In this document: positions 19,140 to 28,893 of the stretch, piece by piece
Position numbering within the stretch: the first letter of the stretch is position 1
How the letters are laid out: each line of letters starts with the position of its first letter
Source: Polaromonas sp. OV174
GTDB lineage: Bacteria > Pseudomonadota > Gammaproteobacteria > Burkholderiales > Burkholderiaceae_C
Reading direction: 5' to 3'
NCBI RefSeq assembly: GCF_900112285.1
Contig: NZ_FOKZ01000001.1
Coordinates: 124,001-188,000, forward strand
DNA length: 64,000 nt
The notes under the pieces: generated by a model
Database searches by the model: none
Told to the model about the DNA's origin: nothing
What the model saw: only the letters and a program-made list of their open reading frames with translations
Position numbers and translations under genes: made by a program

Positions 19140-19415
19140 ATGAAAACAGCTGTGATCAGGTCGGCCTGGGCGTTCATGGTGGCGGGCGCCATGTTGATGG
19201 GCAGTGCTCAGGCCAAGTCTGCGCCAGACGCGGGCGATAAGCCGGCCAGCGGAAAAGCCAAGAAAAAAGCCGCCAAGTCGGCCACTGCGGCTCAGGGCGG
19301 CAAAGTCAAGTTTCTGCCTGGTTCTGGCGAGACTGCCAAGGAGCGCAGCACGCGCTTGCAGCGCGAATGCAAGGGCCGCGTCAACGCAGGTGCTTGCGAA
19401 GGCTATACCCACTGA
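19140..19415 (+). CDS. Small exported lysine/alanine-rich protein, unknown function
   Basis: A 91-residue protein has a signal peptide (MKTAVIRSAWAFMVAGAMLM then GSAQA, cut probably after AQA). A low-complexity Lys/Ala linker (about 30-55) leads to a C-terminal motif ERSTRLQRECKGRVNAGACE. The two cysteines 10 residues apart may form a disulfide in the periplasm. I have seen similar short tails in other betaproteobacterial exported proteins, but no function is known to me. GAGGGAGATGGGCG precedes the ATG as ribosome site. Confidence 0.65.
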   Translation: MKTAVIRSAWAFMVAGAMLMGSAQAKSAPDAGDKPASGKAKKKAAKSATAAQGGKVKFLPGSGETAKERSTRLQRECKGRVNAGACEGYTH

Positions 19416-19462
19416 ACCTATCACCCGCCCGCAGCGAGCGGGCTGAACTTATTGCTTATTGA

Positions 19463-19783
19463 TTACGCAGCAGGCGTGCCCAGCATTTGCTGGAGTTCGC
19501 CGTTCTGGTACATCTCCATCATGATGTCGGAGCCGCCGACAAACTCACCTTTGACATAGAGCTGAGGAATGGTCGGCCAGTTGCTGTATTCCTTGATGCC
19601 GTGACGGATTTCCTCGTCTTCCAGCACGTTCACGGTGGCGGGTTTGGTCACGCCGCAGGCTTTGAGCACCTGAATGGCGCGGCCGGAAAAACCACACATG
19701 GGAAACTGGGCCGTGCCTTTCATGAAGAGGACGACGTCGGCGGATTTGACAATCTGGTCAATGCGTTGCTGGGTATCACTCAT
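19463..19783 (-). CDS. grxD: Monothiol glutaredoxin Grx4 (GrxD)
   Basis: CGFS-type monothiol glutaredoxins carry [2Fe-2S] clusters with glutathione and deliver them to target proteins. The active site CGFS is at 30-33, preceded by [13 protein letters not shown]. The TVP/cis-Pro region ([20 protein letters not shown]) completes the glutathione site. 106 residues, no targeting signal. It is followed downstream by the convergent small exported gene, and prmC lies 103 bp upstream on the same strand. Confidence 0.96.
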   Translation of the reverse strand: MSDTQQRIDQIVKSADVVLFMKGTAQFPMCGFSGRAIQVLKACGVTKPATVNVLEDEEIRHGIKEYSNWPTIPQLYVKGEFVGGSDIMMEMYQNGELQQMLGTPAA

Positions 19784-19886
19784 GATTCAATCCTTTGGGG
19801 TGTTGTGAGGTTTGCACGGCCAATGGCGGATGGGGCCGTGCGGGTTTCAATCAATGGAAACTGTGGGTCAGTATTCAATGTTGGGA

Positions 19887-20765
19887 TTATCCCGCCGTTT
19901 CCGGCTGATCGCTTGAGGCTGGCCATTGCCCACCACTGCAGCGTGCTATGCCGGCCAGATCCTGTCGGCTCTGGACCTCCAAAAAGCCCTGCCTGGCCAG
20001 CAAGTCGTGGACCCGCTCGGCCTGGTCATAGCCGTGTTCCAGCAGCAGCCAGCCGCCGGGCCGCAAGTGCGCAGGCGCCTGTTCGATGATTTGCCGGATG
20101 TCATTCAGGCCGTCCTCTCCGGCCGTCAGGGCCGCCAGCGGTTCGTGCGCCAAGGCGGCCAGGTGAGGATCGGCGGCGGCGATATAAGGCGGATTACTGA
20201 CGATCAGGTGAAAGTGCCCGCTGACTTTGTGCAGCCAGTGGCTTTCAAGAAATGCCACATTCAAGGCCAGTTGCCTGGCGTTTTCACGGGCCACAAGCAG
20301 CGCGTCGGCACTGGCATCTACCGCCAGGATATGGGCCTGGCGGCCAGCAGATTGCAGGCTGTGTGCAATCGCCAGGGCAATGGCGCCGCTGCCGGTGCCC
20401 AGATCCAGAATTTCTGGCGTGGCGGGTATGCCGGGAGCCTGCAGCAGGTCGAGCGACCATTGCACCAGCGTTTCGGTGTCCGGCCGCGGCACTAGCACGC
20501 GGCTGTCCACCTGCAGTTTCAGGCCGAAAAACTCCTTGCTGCCGACGATGTAAGCCAGCGGCTCGCCGCTGGCCCGGCGCAAGCTCAGCGCCCGGAAGGC
20601 TTGGGTGATCTCGTCGTTCAACTCGTCGGTATCGTGGGCCAGCAGCCAGGCGCGGGCATCGCCGGGTTTGCCCAGCGCATAGAGCAGCAGCAACTGGCCG
20701 TCCAGTCGTTCCAGACCCAGAGTCTGGGCGTTGGCCAGGGCTTGCGTGACAGTTAACTGGTTCAT
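19887..20765 (-). CDS. prmC: Release factor glutamine methyltransferase
   Basis: PrmC methylates the Gln of the GGQ motif in RF1 and RF2, increasing termination efficiency. The SAM-binding motif DLGTGSG is at 121-127, and the catalytic NPPY at 191-194 (IVSNPPYIAAADPHLAAL). 292 residues is slightly longer than E. coli (277), with a short unstructured tail. It lies directly downstream of prfA, its substrate gene; a repeat copy (20782-20840) lies between them. Confidence 0.95.
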   Translation of the reverse strand: MNQLTVTQALANAQTLGLERLDGQLLLLYALGKPGDARAWLLAHDTDELNDEITQAFRALSLRRASGEPLAYIVGSKEFFGLKLQVDSRVLVPRPDTETLVQWSLDLLQAPGIPATPEILDLGTGSGAIALAIAHSLQSAGRQAHILAVDASADALLVARENARQLALNVAFLESHWLHKVSGHFHLIVSNPPYIAAADPHLAALAHEPLAALTAGEDGLNDIRQIIEQAPAHLRPGGWLLLEHGYDQAERVHDLLARQGFLEVQSRQDLAGIARCSGGQWPASSDQPETAG

Positions 20766-20781
20766 GGCATGGCGCTTGGTT

Positions 20782-20840
20782 CGCTATAAAAATGAGAGCT
20801 ATCTTCGACCGTATTGATTGAGCTAGAGGCTGATTTCATA
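20782..20840 (+). repeat. Dispersed ~55-bp repeat, copy C (prfA-prmC gap)
   Basis: Plus-strand copy begins TTCGCTATAAAAATGAGAGC and ends GAGCTAGAGGCTGATTT. It fills most of the gap between prfA and prmC, upstream of the prmC start. It is the most diverged of the intergenic copies in its centre (TCGACC in place of GCGCCC). Confidence 0.7.
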
Positions 20841-20862
20841 GGAAAACATAGGCTGCGCGCGC

Positions 20863-21984
20863 TCACCCGCCGTTGCTCGTGGTTTCCAGTTCGGCCAACT
20901 GCTCGGCGCCACGCGCCACCTGTAGCGCGGTGATGACGTCGTCCAGATCGCCTTCCATGATGGCCAGCAGCTTGTACAGGGTCAGGTTGATGCGGTGGTC
21001 GGTGAGCCGGCCTTGCGGGAAGTTGTAGGTCCGGATGCGGTCGCTGCGGTCGCCGCTGCCAATCAGGCCCTTGCGCATGGCCGCGTCCTTGGCGGCTTGC
21101 TCGGAGCGGTCTTTCTCGTGAATCCGGGCGGTCAGTACCTTCAGCGCCTGGGCTTTGTTGCCGTGCTGGCTGCGGCCTTCCTGGCATTCGGCGACGATGC
21201 CGGTCGGGATGTGCGTGATGCGCACGGCCGAGTCGGTCTTGTTGATGTGCTGGCCGCCGGCGCCGCTGGCGCGGTAGGTGTCTATGCGCAGGTCGGCCGG
21301 GTTGATCTGGATGGCGACCGCTTCGTCGGGCTCGGGCAGCACGGCCACGGTGCAGGCGCTGGTGTGGATGCGGCCCTGGGTTTCGGTGGCCGGCACGCGC
21401 TGCACCCGGTGGCCGCCAGATTCGAAGCGCAGCTTGCCGTAAACGCCCACGCCCATCAGGTCGGTAGCGCCGTCTATGCGCAGCACCACTTCCTTGTAGC
21501 CGCCCAGCTCGCTGGTCGACTCGCTGATGATCTCGGTCTGCCAGCGCATGCGCTCGGCATAGCGGGTGTACATGCGGAACAGGTCACCGGCAAACAGCGC
21601 CGATTCGTCGCCGCCGGCGCCAGCGCGGATTTCGATGAAGGCGGCGCGCTTGTCGTCCGGGTCCTTGGGAATCAGCATCAGCTGCAAGGCCTCGTCCAAG
21701 CTAGCGATGTCGGCCTTGGCGGCGTCTATCTCTTCCTCGGCCATGGCGGCCATGTCGGGGTCGGCCTTGGCCTCTGCCAGCATGCTTTCGGCGCTGATCA
21801 AATCGGCTTCGCGGCGGGTCAGTCGGGTGTATTGCTCGGCCAGCACGCTGGCCTCGGCATGTTCCCGGGTCATGGCGCGAAAGCGGTCCAGGTCGCTCAC
21901 CACATCGCTGGCCGACAGCAGCGCGTCCAGCTCATGCAGGCGCAGCAACTGACGGTCCAGGGTTTGACGAAGAAAGGGTTTCAT
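20863..21984 (-). CDS. prfA: Peptide chain release factor 1
   Basis: RF1 reads UAA and UAG stop codons. The codon-recognition tripeptide PAT is at 198-200 and the GGQ motif at 243-245 ([18 protein letters not shown]). The family start [20 protein letters not shown] fixes the ATG at 21984; the frame is open another 101 codons upstream, through the gap and into hemA, without similarity. 373 residues, with a small insertion relative to the usual 360. Order hemA-prfA-prmC is the classical proteobacterial arrangement. Confidence 0.96.
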   Translation of the reverse strand: MKPFLRQTLDRQLLRLHELDALLSASDVVSDLDRFRAMTREHAEASVLAEQYTRLTRREADLISAESMLAEAKADPDMAAMAEEEIDAAKADIASLDEALQLMLIPKDPDDKRAAFIEIRAGAGGDESALFAGDLFRMYTRYAERMRWQTEIISESTSELGGYKEVVLRIDGATDLMGVGVYGKLRFESGGHRVQRVPATETQGRIHTSACTVAVLPEPDEAVAIQINPADLRIDTYRASGAGGQHINKTDSAVRITHIPTGIVAECQEGRSQHGNKAQALKVLTARIHEKDRSEQAAKDAAMRKGLIGSGDRSDRIRTYNFPQGRLTDHRINLTLYKLLAIMEGDLDDVITALQVARGAEQLAELETTSNGG

Positions 21985-22058
21985 GGCGCAAAAGGAAAAA
22001 TTCGTGAGAACCAGTGGGTAAAGCCGCTGGCAGGCGGGCGTATCGGCAGGCGCCGTCG

Positions 22059-23345
22059 CTAACGCTCTTGCTGTTCTTTGGCCTTGGGTGGCCGGCCGCG
22101 CAGAAACAGCCGCGACACCGCGTGCGCCGTGGCTTCGCGGCTGCTGGCATCTCCGGCATGCAGTTCGGCCAGTGTGCCGTGCAGCATTTTTTGCGTCAGG
22201 CCGCGCGTCAGCGCTTCCAGCACGGTGTCGACGGACTCGCCCCGAGCCAGCAGTTTTTTGGCGCGCGTGATCTCGGCGGCGCGCCATTCGTCGGTTTGCG
22301 CATTGAGCTGCTGGATCAGGGGCACGCTTTGCCGTTGGTCCAGCCAGTGCATGAAGTTTTGCACGCCGGCGTCGATGATGACCTCGGCCTGAGCCACGGC
22401 CGCCTGCCGGTTGTCCTTGCCGGTCTGCACCACATGCGCCAGGTCGTCCACGGTGTAGAGATAGATGTCGGGTAGGGCCTTGACTTCGGGCTCGATGTCG
22501 CGCGGTACCGCCAGGTCGACCATGAACATGGGCCGGTGTTTGCGCAGCTTGACGGCGCGCTCGACCGCGCCTAGGCCGATGATGGGCAGGGTGCTGGCGG
22601 TGCAGCTGATGACGGCATCGAATTCGTGCAGGCGGCTGGGCAGATCGGCCAGTCGCATCACTTCCGCGCCAAAGCGACCGGCCAGCTTTTCGCCGCGCTC
22701 CAGCGTGCGGTTGGCAATCGCCATGGCTTTGGGGTTTTTGGCGGCAAAGTGGGTGGCCGCCAGATCTATCATTTCACCGGCACCGACAAACAGCACCTTG
22801 ATGTCGCTCAAGTCCTCAAACAGTTGGCCGGCCAGCCGCACGGCAGCGGCCGCCATGCTGATGCTGTGCGCGCCTATCTCGGTGCTGCTGCGCACTTCCT
22901 TGGCGACGGCAAAGGAGCGCTGGAACAACTGGTGCAAGGTGCTGCCCATGGCGCCGGCGTCTTCGGCGGCGCGCACCGCGTCTTTCATCTGGCCCAGAAT
23001 CTGCGGCTCGCCCAGCACCATGGAGTCCAGCCCGCTGGCGACGCGAAAGGCGTGGCGGGCGGCCTGGTCGCCACGCAGGGTGTAGGCGTGCGAGCGCAGC
23101 AGGGCCGGCGAAACGCCGCCGCTATGGGCCAGCCACTGCAGCGTGTGCTCCAGGTCGTTGTGATCGCCGGCGCAGTAAATCTCGGTGCGGTTGCAAGTTG
23201 ACAGCAGCGTGGCCTCGGGCTGGCGTGCCAGCGAGGCGCGCAAGCCGCGCAAAGTGGGCTCGACCTGGTCTACCGCATAGGCGAAGCGGCCGCGCAAATC
23301 GAGCGGTGCGGTGTGATGGTTTAGCCCAAGGGCCCAGACTGACAT
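22059..23345 (-). CDS. hemA: Glutamyl-tRNA reductase
   Basis: HemA reduces glutamyl-tRNA to glutamate-1-semialdehyde, the entry to tetrapyrrole synthesis. The catalytic Cys51 is in [12 protein letters not shown], followed by the NADPH-binding region ([17 protein letters not shown]) and a C-terminal helical dimerisation domain. 428 residues is normal. It is the first gene of hemA-prfA-prmC on the minus strand, with 74 bp to prfA. Confidence 0.96.
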   Translation of the reverse strand: MSVWALGLNHHTAPLDLRGRFAYAVDQVEPTLRGLRASLARQPEATLLSTCNRTEIYCAGDHNDLEHTLQWLAHSGGVSPALLRSHAYTLRGDQAARHAFRVASGLDSMVLGEPQILGQMKDAVRAAEDAGAMGSTLHQLFQRSFAVAKEVRSSTEIGAHSISMAAAAVRLAGQLFEDLSDIKVLFVGAGEMIDLAATHFAAKNPKAMAIANRTLERGEKLAGRFGAEVMRLADLPSRLHEFDAVISCTASTLPIIGLGAVERAVKLRKHRPMFMVDLAVPRDIEPEVKALPDIYLYTVDDLAHVVQTGKDNRQAAVAQAEVIIDAGVQNFMHWLDQRQSVPLIQQLNAQTDEWRAAEITRAKKLLARGESVDTVLEALTRGLTQKMLHGTLAELHAGDASSREATAHAVSRLFLRGRPPKAKEQQER

Positions 23346-23451
23346 GGTCAGATTATAAAATTGAAGTGTGCAAGCAGTCCTTGGCCTGGATCAATCACCC
23401 TTGATTGATTTTTTACGGGTGATTTCCAAGGAACTTACCCGCCGACTTTGG

Positions 23452-23751
23452 ATGGCTGCCATGACCGCTTATTTGCTGACCCTACATCTGCTCAACTTTA
23501 TGACGCCGGCCGCTGTGGTGGCTTTGCTGTTGGTGCTTTTGTCACGGCTTTTTTTTGGAATTTTTGGATCAAAAAGGCCTATGGCTCAATCGTGGTGGGC
23601 GCAAGCAGCTATTGTTTTTATAGTTAACCTGCTGCTGTTGACGGCCGGGCTGCTGTTCTTCGGCCATGACGGGAAGATGCAGACCTACGCCGCCCTGGTG
23701 CTGGGCGCGGCGCTGTGTCAGTGGGGCCTGCTGCGCGGCTGGCGGGCCTGA
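23452..23751 (+). CDS. Small three-helix inner-membrane protein, unknown function
   Basis: This 99-residue protein has three hydrophobic stretches (TAYLLTLHLLNFMTPAAVVA onward, AAIVFIVNLLLLTAGLLFFG, and YAALVLGAALCQWGLL) and no known domain. The frame opens at 23368 with GTG, but the ATGs at 23452 and 23461 make better starts. Bases 23571-23625 match the dispersed repeat in reverse orientation, so about 18 residues around the second helix (from KRPMAQSWWAQAAI on) are repeat-encoded. The gene is convergent with ugpQ, 3 bp apart. Function unknown. Confidence 0.65.
   Translation: MAAMTAYLLTLHLLNFMTPAAVVALLLVLLSRLFFGIFGSKRPMAQSWWAQAAIVFIVNLLLLTAGLLFFGHDGKMQTYAALVLGAALCQWGLLRGWRA
23571..23625 (-). 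repeat. Dispersed ~55-bp repeat, copy D (inside the small membrane protein gene)
   Basis: On the minus strand it reads AACTATAAAAACAATAGCTG, then CTTGCGCCCACCACGATTGA and ends GCCATAGGCCTTTTT. It matches the intergenic copies at the head, centre and tail, but lies within an open reading frame without breaking it. Confidence 0.75.
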
Positions 23752-23754
23752 AGC

Positions 23755-24519
23755 TCAGGCCTGCAGTTCGGGTTTGAAGATGTCGACCCGGTCGGTGATG
23801 ATGGCATCGGTTCCCAGTTCGAGCAGTCGCTGCACCTCGGCAGGCTCGTTGACGGTGTAGCTGAGCGTTCTGAAACCGGCTTTTTTCGCCTGCGCTACGG
23901 TGTCGGCATTCCACAGCGTGTGCTTGCAGACCAGGGCCACGCATGCCAGTTCCTGGGCCGTGGCCAGGCAGTGGTCGGTCCAGGCATCGAGCAGCAGACC
24001 GCGTGGCAGTTGCGGCTGGGCGGCGCGGGCGGCCGCCAGCGCCAGCGGCTGGAAAGACGTCAAAAAGGGCGGTACCGCGGCGTTTTGCCAGAGCCTGGCG
24101 GCTTCATTGGCGGCCACGGTGCCGGTGCGGCTTTCCAGTCCTGGCGTGGGTTTGATCTCTATGTTCAGGAAATAACCCTGCTCCAGGCAGTAGCGAGCCA
24201 GGCTCTCGAAGCTGGGCAGGGGCTCGCCCGCAAAGGAGGGCGAATGCCAGCTGCCGGCATCGAGCCTGGACAAGGCTTGCCAAGGCTGCTCGCCGGCCAC
24301 ACCCTGGCCATTGCTGGTGCGCTCCAGCGTGGCGTCGTGCAGCAGAAACGGCACTTCATCGGCGCTCAGTTTCACATCGCATTCGAACATGCGATAGCCG
24401 TGGCTGGCACCCAGCCGGAAGGCCGCCAGCGTGTTTTCGGGCGCCAGCTTGCCGGCGCCACGGTGGGCGACCCAACGGGGGTAGGGCCAGTTGGCAGCGG
24501 TGACGGATGAAGTGCTCAT
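23755..24519 (-). CDS. ugpQ: Glycerophosphodiester phosphodiesterase
   Basis: UgpQ hydrolyses glycerophosphodiesters to sn-glycerol-3-phosphate and an alcohol, in the cytosol when coupled to Ugp. The GDPD motifs are present: VAHRGAGKLAPENTLAAF (catalytic His and Arg), CDVKLSADEVPFLLHDATLERT, and NIEIKPTPG. 254 residues, no signal peptide, consistent with the cytosolic UgpQ type rather than periplasmic GlpQ. It is the last gene of ugpB-A-E-C-Q, 9 bp after ugpC. Confidence 0.93.
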   Translation of the reverse strand: MSTSSVTAANWPYPRWVAHRGAGKLAPENTLAAFRLGASHGYRMFECDVKLSADEVPFLLHDATLERTSNGQGVAGEQPWQALSRLDAGSWHSPSFAGEPLPSFESLARYCLEQGYFLNIEIKPTPGLESRTGTVAANEAARLWQNAAVPPFLTSFQPLALAAARAAQPQLPRGLLLDAWTDHCLATAQELACVALVCKHTLWNADTVAQAKKAGFRTLSYTVNEPAEVQRLLELGTDAIITDRVDIFKPELQA

Positions 24520-24528
24520 GGGCTGATC

Positions 24529-25548
24529 CTAGAGGCGCTTGCCGCTGTCCGCGTCAAACCAGTGCAGGCGGTCGGTGCGTGGCGTGACATACAGGGTGGC
24601 GCCAATGGCCGGCGCGGACGACAGGCTTTCGTCGGTGCGTACGATCAGGGATTCTTCCCCCATGCGGCAGTAGACCAGACGTTCGGCGCCCAGCATTTCA
24701 ATGGTCTCGACCTGCACCGCCCAGCCGCTATCGCCGACCAGCAGGTGTTCGGGGCGTATGCCCATGATGGCGCCTGGCTTGCCGCCGAAATCGGCGTTGG
24801 GGCCGTGCTTGAGCAAATTCATGGGCGGCGAGCCCATGAAGCTGGCGACAAAAGTGGTGGCGGGTCGGTTGTAGACCTCTTCCGGCGTGCCGAACTGCTC
24901 CATGTGGCCGCCGTTCATCACCATCATGCGCTGTGCCAGGGTCATGGCCTCGACCTGGTCGTGCGTGACGAAGAGCGAGGTGATGCCCAGCTCGCGGTGC
25001 AGCTTCTGGATTTCCAGGCGGGTTTGCACGCGCAGCTTGGCGTCCAGGTTGGACAGCGGCTCGTCAAACAGGAAGACCTGGGGCTGACGCACGATGGCGC
25101 GGCCCATGGCGACGCGCTGACGCTGGCCGCCTGAAAGGGCGCGCGGCTTGCGGTCGAGCAAGTGGCCGAGTTCGAGGATTTTTGCGGCCTTGTCGACGCG
25201 GGACTTGATTTCTGTCACGGGGACTTTGGCGATCTTCAGGCCATAAGCCATATTGTCGAACACGCTCATATGCGGATAGAGCGCGTAGTTTTGGAACACC
25301 ATGGCAATGTCGCGTTTCGCCGGCTCCAGGTCGTTGACGACTTTTCCACCAATGGAAATGTCGCCTTCGCTGATTTCTTCGAGGCCGGCCACCATGCGTA
25401 GCAGGGTGGACTTGCCGCAGCCCGAGGGGCCGACGATGACGATGAACTCGCCGTCGCTGATGTCGGCATTGACGCCGTGCAGTACCTGCACCGCGGTCTT
25501 GCCTGCGCCATAGCGCTTGATAACGTTTTTGAGGGTAATCGATGCCAT
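24529..25548 (-). CDS. ugpC: sn-glycerol-3-phosphate ABC transporter ATP-binding protein
   Basis: This is the ATPase of the Ugp importer. Walker A GPSGCGKS is at 40-47, the signature [15 protein letters not shown] and Walker [13 protein letters not shown] follow, and a C-terminal TOBE-type regulatory region (from about 240) is as in the MalK/UgpC group. 339 residues. It stands after ugpE, with a 74-bp gap holding a perfect hairpin (25587-25608). Sugar-type MalK homologues are close relatives; the adjacent ugpQ supports the Ugp call. Confidence 0.93.
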   Translation of the reverse strand: MASITLKNVIKRYGAGKTAVQVLHGVNADISDGEFIVIVGPSGCGKSTLLRMVAGLEEISEGDISIGGKVVNDLEPAKRDIAMVFQNYALYPHMSVFDNMAYGLKIAKVPVTEIKSRVDKAAKILELGHLLDRKPRALSGGQRQRVAMGRAIVRQPQVFLFDEPLSNLDAKLRVQTRLEIQKLHRELGITSLFVTHDQVEAMTLAQRMMVMNGGHMEQFGTPEEVYNRPATTFVASFMGSPPMNLLKHGPNADFGGKPGAIMGIRPEHLLVGDSGWAVQVETIEMLGAERLVYCRMGEESLIVRTDESLSSAPAIGATLYVTPRTDRLHWFDADSGKRL

Positions 25549-25586
25549 ATTATTTATTTCACAGATGTGTTGCTGCGCCGCTAGGC

Positions 25587-25608
25587 GGTCGCCGGCAATG
25601 CGGCGACC
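25587..25608 (-). repeat. Hairpin between ugpE and ugpC
   Basis: GGTCGCCG (25587-25594) and CGGCGACC (25601-25608) form a perfect 8-bp stem with a 6-base loop inside the operon. No T-tract follows on the minus strand, so it is more likely an mRNA stabiliser or processing signal than a terminator. Confidence 0.6.
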
Positions 25609-25623
25609 GATCTCGGGAGGGGC

Positions 25624-26475
25624 TTATTTTTCGGTATCTACCAGGCCTTTGACAAACCATCGTTGCATCAGCACGACCACGGCCGTGGGGGGCAGCATGG
25701 CCAGGATCACGGTGGCCATCACGATGTTCCATTCGTTGCCGCCTTCGCCACCGGCAATCATGCGTTTGATGCCGATGACCACCGGGTACATGTCTTCGCT
25801 GGTGGTCGCGAGCAGCGGCCAGAGGTATTGGTTCCAGCCGTAAATGAACTGAATCACGAACAGCGCGGCAATCGATGTTTTTGACAGCGGCAGCAAGATG
25901 TCCTTGAAAAAGCGCATCGGGCCGGCGCCGTCCATGCGCGCCGCTTCAACCAGCTCTTCGGGCACGGTCAGGAAGAATTGGCGAAACAAAAAGGTGGCGG
26001 TTGCCGAGGCAATCAAGGGCACCGTCAGGCCGGCGTAGGTGTTGAGCAGTCCCAGGTCCGAGACCACCTGGTAGGTCGGGCCTATGCGCACCTCTACCGG
26101 CAGCATCAAGGTGACAAAGATGGCCCAGAAGAAAAACCCTTTGAAGGGAAAGCGGAAGTACACGATGGCAAAGGCCGACAGCAGGGAAATGGCGATTTTT
26201 CCTATGCTGATGACCAGCGCCGTGATCAAGCTCACCAGCATCATCCTGCCCACAGGGGCATTTGAGCCGGCACCGTTGCCACTGCCGGTGAGTGCAGCGC
26301 TATAGGTTGCCCAGAAGTTGCTGCCTGGCAGCAAAGGCATGGGCGCTTGCACAATGTCTTGCGCTGTGTGCGTAGACGCTATAAAAGCCAGATAGACCGG
26401 AAAGGCGACGATCAGGATGCCCAGAATCATCACGATGTGGGCCAGGATACCCAATGTGGGGCGGCGTTCAACCAT
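25624..26475 (-). CDS. ugpE: sn-glycerol-3-phosphate ABC transporter permease UgpE
   Basis: This is the second inner-membrane subunit of the importer. It has 283 residues and six hydrophobic segments. The EAA loop that docks to the ATPase reads [18 protein letters not shown]. MetI-like permease fold, N-terminus short and cytosolic. It begins 27 bp downstream of ugpA. Assignment as UgpE, rather than another carbohydrate-type permease, rests on the operon context. Confidence 0.92.
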   Translation of the reverse strand: MVERRPTLGILAHIVMILGILIVAFPVYLAFIASTHTAQDIVQAPMPLLPGSNFWATYSAALTGSGNGAGSNAPVGRMMLVSLITALVISIGKIAISLLSAFAIVYFRFPFKGFFFWAIFVTLMLPVEVRIGPTYQVVSDLGLLNTYAGLTVPLIASATATFLFRQFFLTVPEELVEAARMDGAGPMRFFKDILLPLSKTSIAALFVIQFIYGWNQYLWPLLATTSEDMYPVVIGIKRMIAGGEGGNEWNIVMATVILAMLPPTAVVVLMQRWFVKGLVDTEK

Positions 26476-26502
26476 GCTTCACCCCCTGCTTGCTTCGGTT
26501 CA

Positions 26503-27387
26503 TCAGTATTGGACTTTCTTTTCTATGTAACGGAATTGCACGATGGTCAGGGCCACCACGATGATCATCAGCACCACTGACTGTGCGGCCGAGCCACCCA
26601 GGTCCAGCGCCTTGAAACCGTCGTAATAAACCTTGTAAACCAGAATGGCGGTATCCCGACCTGGCCCACCGTGGGTGGTCGCGTCAATGATCGCAAAGGT
26701 ATCAAAAAAGGCATACACCATGTTGATGACCAGCAGGAAGAAGGTGGTGGGCGACAGCAGCGGAAACTGAATCGACCAGAAACGGCGCCAGGGTCCGGCG
26801 CCGTCAATCGCCGCCGCCTCTATCAGGGACTTGGGAATCGATTGCAGACCCGCCAGAAAGAATAGGAAATTGTAGGAAATCTGTTTCCAGACGGCGGCCG
26901 TGACGATCAGAGCCATGGCGTGGTTGGCGTTCAGCAGGTAGTTCCAGTCAAAGCCGAAGAAGTGGCTCAGGCCGTAAGCCACCACGCCTATCGACGGCGA
27001 GAACATGAAGATCCAGAGCACACCGGCCACGGCCGGGGCCACGGCGTAGGGGATGATCAGCAGCGTCTTGTAAAACAGCGCGCCCTTGGCGATGCGATCG
27101 GCAAAAACGGCCAGTAAAAGCGACAGGCTGATGCCGGAAACGGCCACCAACAGGGAAAAGAAACCAGTGGTCTTGAAGGACTCTAGATAGGCCTCGTCAG
27201 CAAACAGGGATTTGAAATTTTCAAACCCGACCCACTCGCGCGACAGGCCAAAAGCATCCTGTATCTGAAATGATTGCAGAACGGCCTGGCCGGCAGGCCA
27301 GAAAAAGAAGACCGAAATGATCAGAACCTGCGGCGCCAGCAACAGCCATGGCAGCCAGGTGGAGCGGAAAAGTACGCGTTTTTCCAT
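26503..27387 (-). CDS. ugpA: sn-glycerol-3-phosphate ABC transporter permease UgpA
   Basis: This is the first inner-membrane subunit of the importer. It has 294 residues and starts MEKRVLFRSTWLPWLLLAPQ, with six membrane helices. The EAA loop is KSLIEAAAIDGAGPWRRFW. A terminator-like hairpin (27400-27442) lies just upstream of its start, so expression probably depends on read-through from ugpB. Confidence 0.92.
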   Translation of the reverse strand: MEKRVLFRSTWLPWLLLAPQVLIISVFFFWPAGQAVLQSFQIQDAFGLSREWVGFENFKSLFADEAYLESFKTTGFFSLLVAVSGISLSLLLAVFADRIAKGALFYKTLLIIPYAVAPAVAGVLWIFMFSPSIGVVAYGLSHFFGFDWNYLLNANHAMALIVTAAVWKQISYNFLFFLAGLQSIPKSLIEAAAIDGAGPWRRFWSIQFPLLSPTTFFLLVINMVYAFFDTFAIIDATTHGGPGRDTAILVYKVYYDGFKALDLGGSAAQSVVLMIIVVALTIVQFRYIEKKVQY

Positions 27388-27399
27388 AATATAAAACTC

Positions 27400-27442
27400 A
27401 ATAAAAACAACCTGCTCTGCATACGTCTGCGGAACAGGTTGT
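27400..27442 (-). terminator. Terminator/attenuator-like hairpin between ugpB and ugpA
   Basis: On the minus strand ACAACCTG (27435-27442) pairs with CAGGTTGT (27407-27414), a perfect 8-bp outer stem with a 20-base interior, followed by TTTTATT. It is placed after ugpB and immediately before ugpA. Such partial terminators often let the periplasmic binding protein be made in excess over the membrane subunits. Confidence 0.7.
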
Positions 27443-27524
27443 CGGATTTTTAGCGCCAGTGGGTCAGGCTGGTCGGCCTGACTTGGGCGGGAAAGCTATT
27501 TTCGGATGACCTCAGGGGCTGGCC

Positions 27525-28838
27525 TCAGGACTTGTTGGCTTTCTGGAACTTCTCGAGTTGCTCGTTGCCGCGTTTGACCGCCGTATCCAGCGCTTCTTTC
27601 GCGGTTTTCTTGCCGGCCCAGATCTGTTCGGTTTCCTCGTCGAGGATGGTCCGGATCTGGACGAAGTTGCCCAGACGGATGCCGCGCGACTTGTCGGTGG
27701 TCTTGCGGATCATCTGCGTGACGGCCACATCGGTGCCAGGGAACTGCTTGTAAAAGCCCGATTTCTCGGTCAGCTCGTAGGCTGCCATCGTGATCGGCAG
27801 ATAACCGGTGCTCTTATGGCTGGCAGACTGGATTTCGGGGCCGGACAGGAATTTGAAGAACTCTGCCACGCCCTTGTATTCGGCCGGCTTCTTGCCCGCC
27901 ATGACCCACAGGCTGGCGCCACCGATGGCCGTATTTTGCGGCGCGCCGGCTACGTCAGGGTAGTAGGGCAGGGGTGCCAGGCCGTAGGCAAATTTGGCCT
28001 GCTTGCTGATGTCTGAGTAAGAGCCGGAAGAACCTGTGAACATGGCGCATTCGCCGGAAACGAAGGACGGCACGGCCACGCTGGCTCGGCCCTTGTAAAC
28101 GAACAGGCCTTGCTTGGACATATTGGCCAGGTTCTCAAAATGGCGCAAATGCAGCGGCGAGTTGAATGCCAGGCGCGCGTTGGCGCCGCCAAAGCCGTTG
28201 TTTTGCGTGGCAAACAGAACGTTGTGCCAGGTCGAGAAGCTCTCCAGGTGAACCCAGCTCATCCAGCTGGTGGTGTAAGGGCACTTGTGGCCGGAGGCTT
28301 TCAGCTTGGCCGCGGCGGCCGTGACTTCTGGCCAGGTTGACGGTGCCTTGTTGGGGTCCAGTCCGGCGGCCTTGAAGGCGTCCTTGTTGTAGTAAAAAAT
28401 GGTCGTGGAGCTGTTGAACGGGAAGGACAGCATCTGGCCGTTGGAGGCGGTGTAATAACCCGCCACGGCAGGCACATAGGCCTTGGGGTCGAAGGTGACG
28501 CCGCTTTCCTTCATGACTTCGCCGACGGGCTTGATGGCGCCCTTGGCCGCCATCATGCTGGCCGTACCGACCTCAAAGACCTGCAGAATGTGCGGCGCAT
28601 TGCCAGCCCGGAATGCCGCGATGGCCGTGGTCATGGACTCGTCGTAATTGCCCTTGAAGGTAGGAACAATCTTGTAGTCTTTCTGGCTGTCATTGAACTG
28701 TTTGGCCTGGCCATTGACCCATTCGTTCAATGATCCCGTCATTGAATGCCACCACTGGATTTCGGTCTGGGCCTGGCTGGCCAGGGGCACGCATAGAACG
28801 CCAGCGGCGAGAGCTAGCGTGGATAGATGTTTTTTCAT
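27525..28838 (-). CDS. ugpB: sn-glycerol-3-phosphate periplasmic binding protein
   Basis: UgpB captures glycerol-3-phosphate (or glycerophosphocholine) in the periplasm for the UgpAEC importer. The true start is ATG 28838, preceded by AGGAG, giving 437 residues with a Sec signal (MKKHLSTLALAAGVLCVPLA then SQAQ). The mature start TEIQWWHSMTGSLNEWVNG is typical of the family. The frame continues 62 codons upstream without similarity. First gene of the operon; a weak Pho-box-like site lies at 28894-28911. Confidence 0.95.
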   Translation of the reverse strand: MKKHLSTLALAAGVLCVPLASQAQTEIQWWHSMTGSLNEWVNGQAKQFNDSQKDYKIVPTFKGNYDESMTTAIAAFRAGNAPHILQVFEVGTASMMAAKGAIKPVGEVMKESGVTFDPKAYVPAVAGYYTASNGQMLSFPFNSSTTIFYYNKDAFKAAGLDPNKAPSTWPEVTAAAAKLKASGHKCPYTTSWMSWVHLESFSTWHNVLFATQNNGFGGANARLAFNSPLHLRHFENLANMSKQGLFVYKGRASVAVPSFVSGECAMFTGSSGSYSDISKQAKFAYGLAPLPYYPDVAGAPQNTAIGGASLWVMAGKKPAEYKGVAEFFKFLSGPEIQSASHKSTGYLPITMAAYELTEKSGFYKQFPGTDVAVTQMIRKTTDKSRGIRLGNFVQIRTILDEETEQIWAGKKTAKEALDTAVKRGNEQLEKFQKANKS

Positions 28839-28893
28839 TCCTATGATCTCCTGATGGGGTGTGCGATACCCGCGTTGGCAAAGCATGCAGTCT

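Noticed and set aside
21985-22287. 101-codon N-terminal extension of prfA into hemA
   Set aside because: The RF1 start MKPFLRQTL is the family N-terminus; the extension overlaps hemA and has no similarity.
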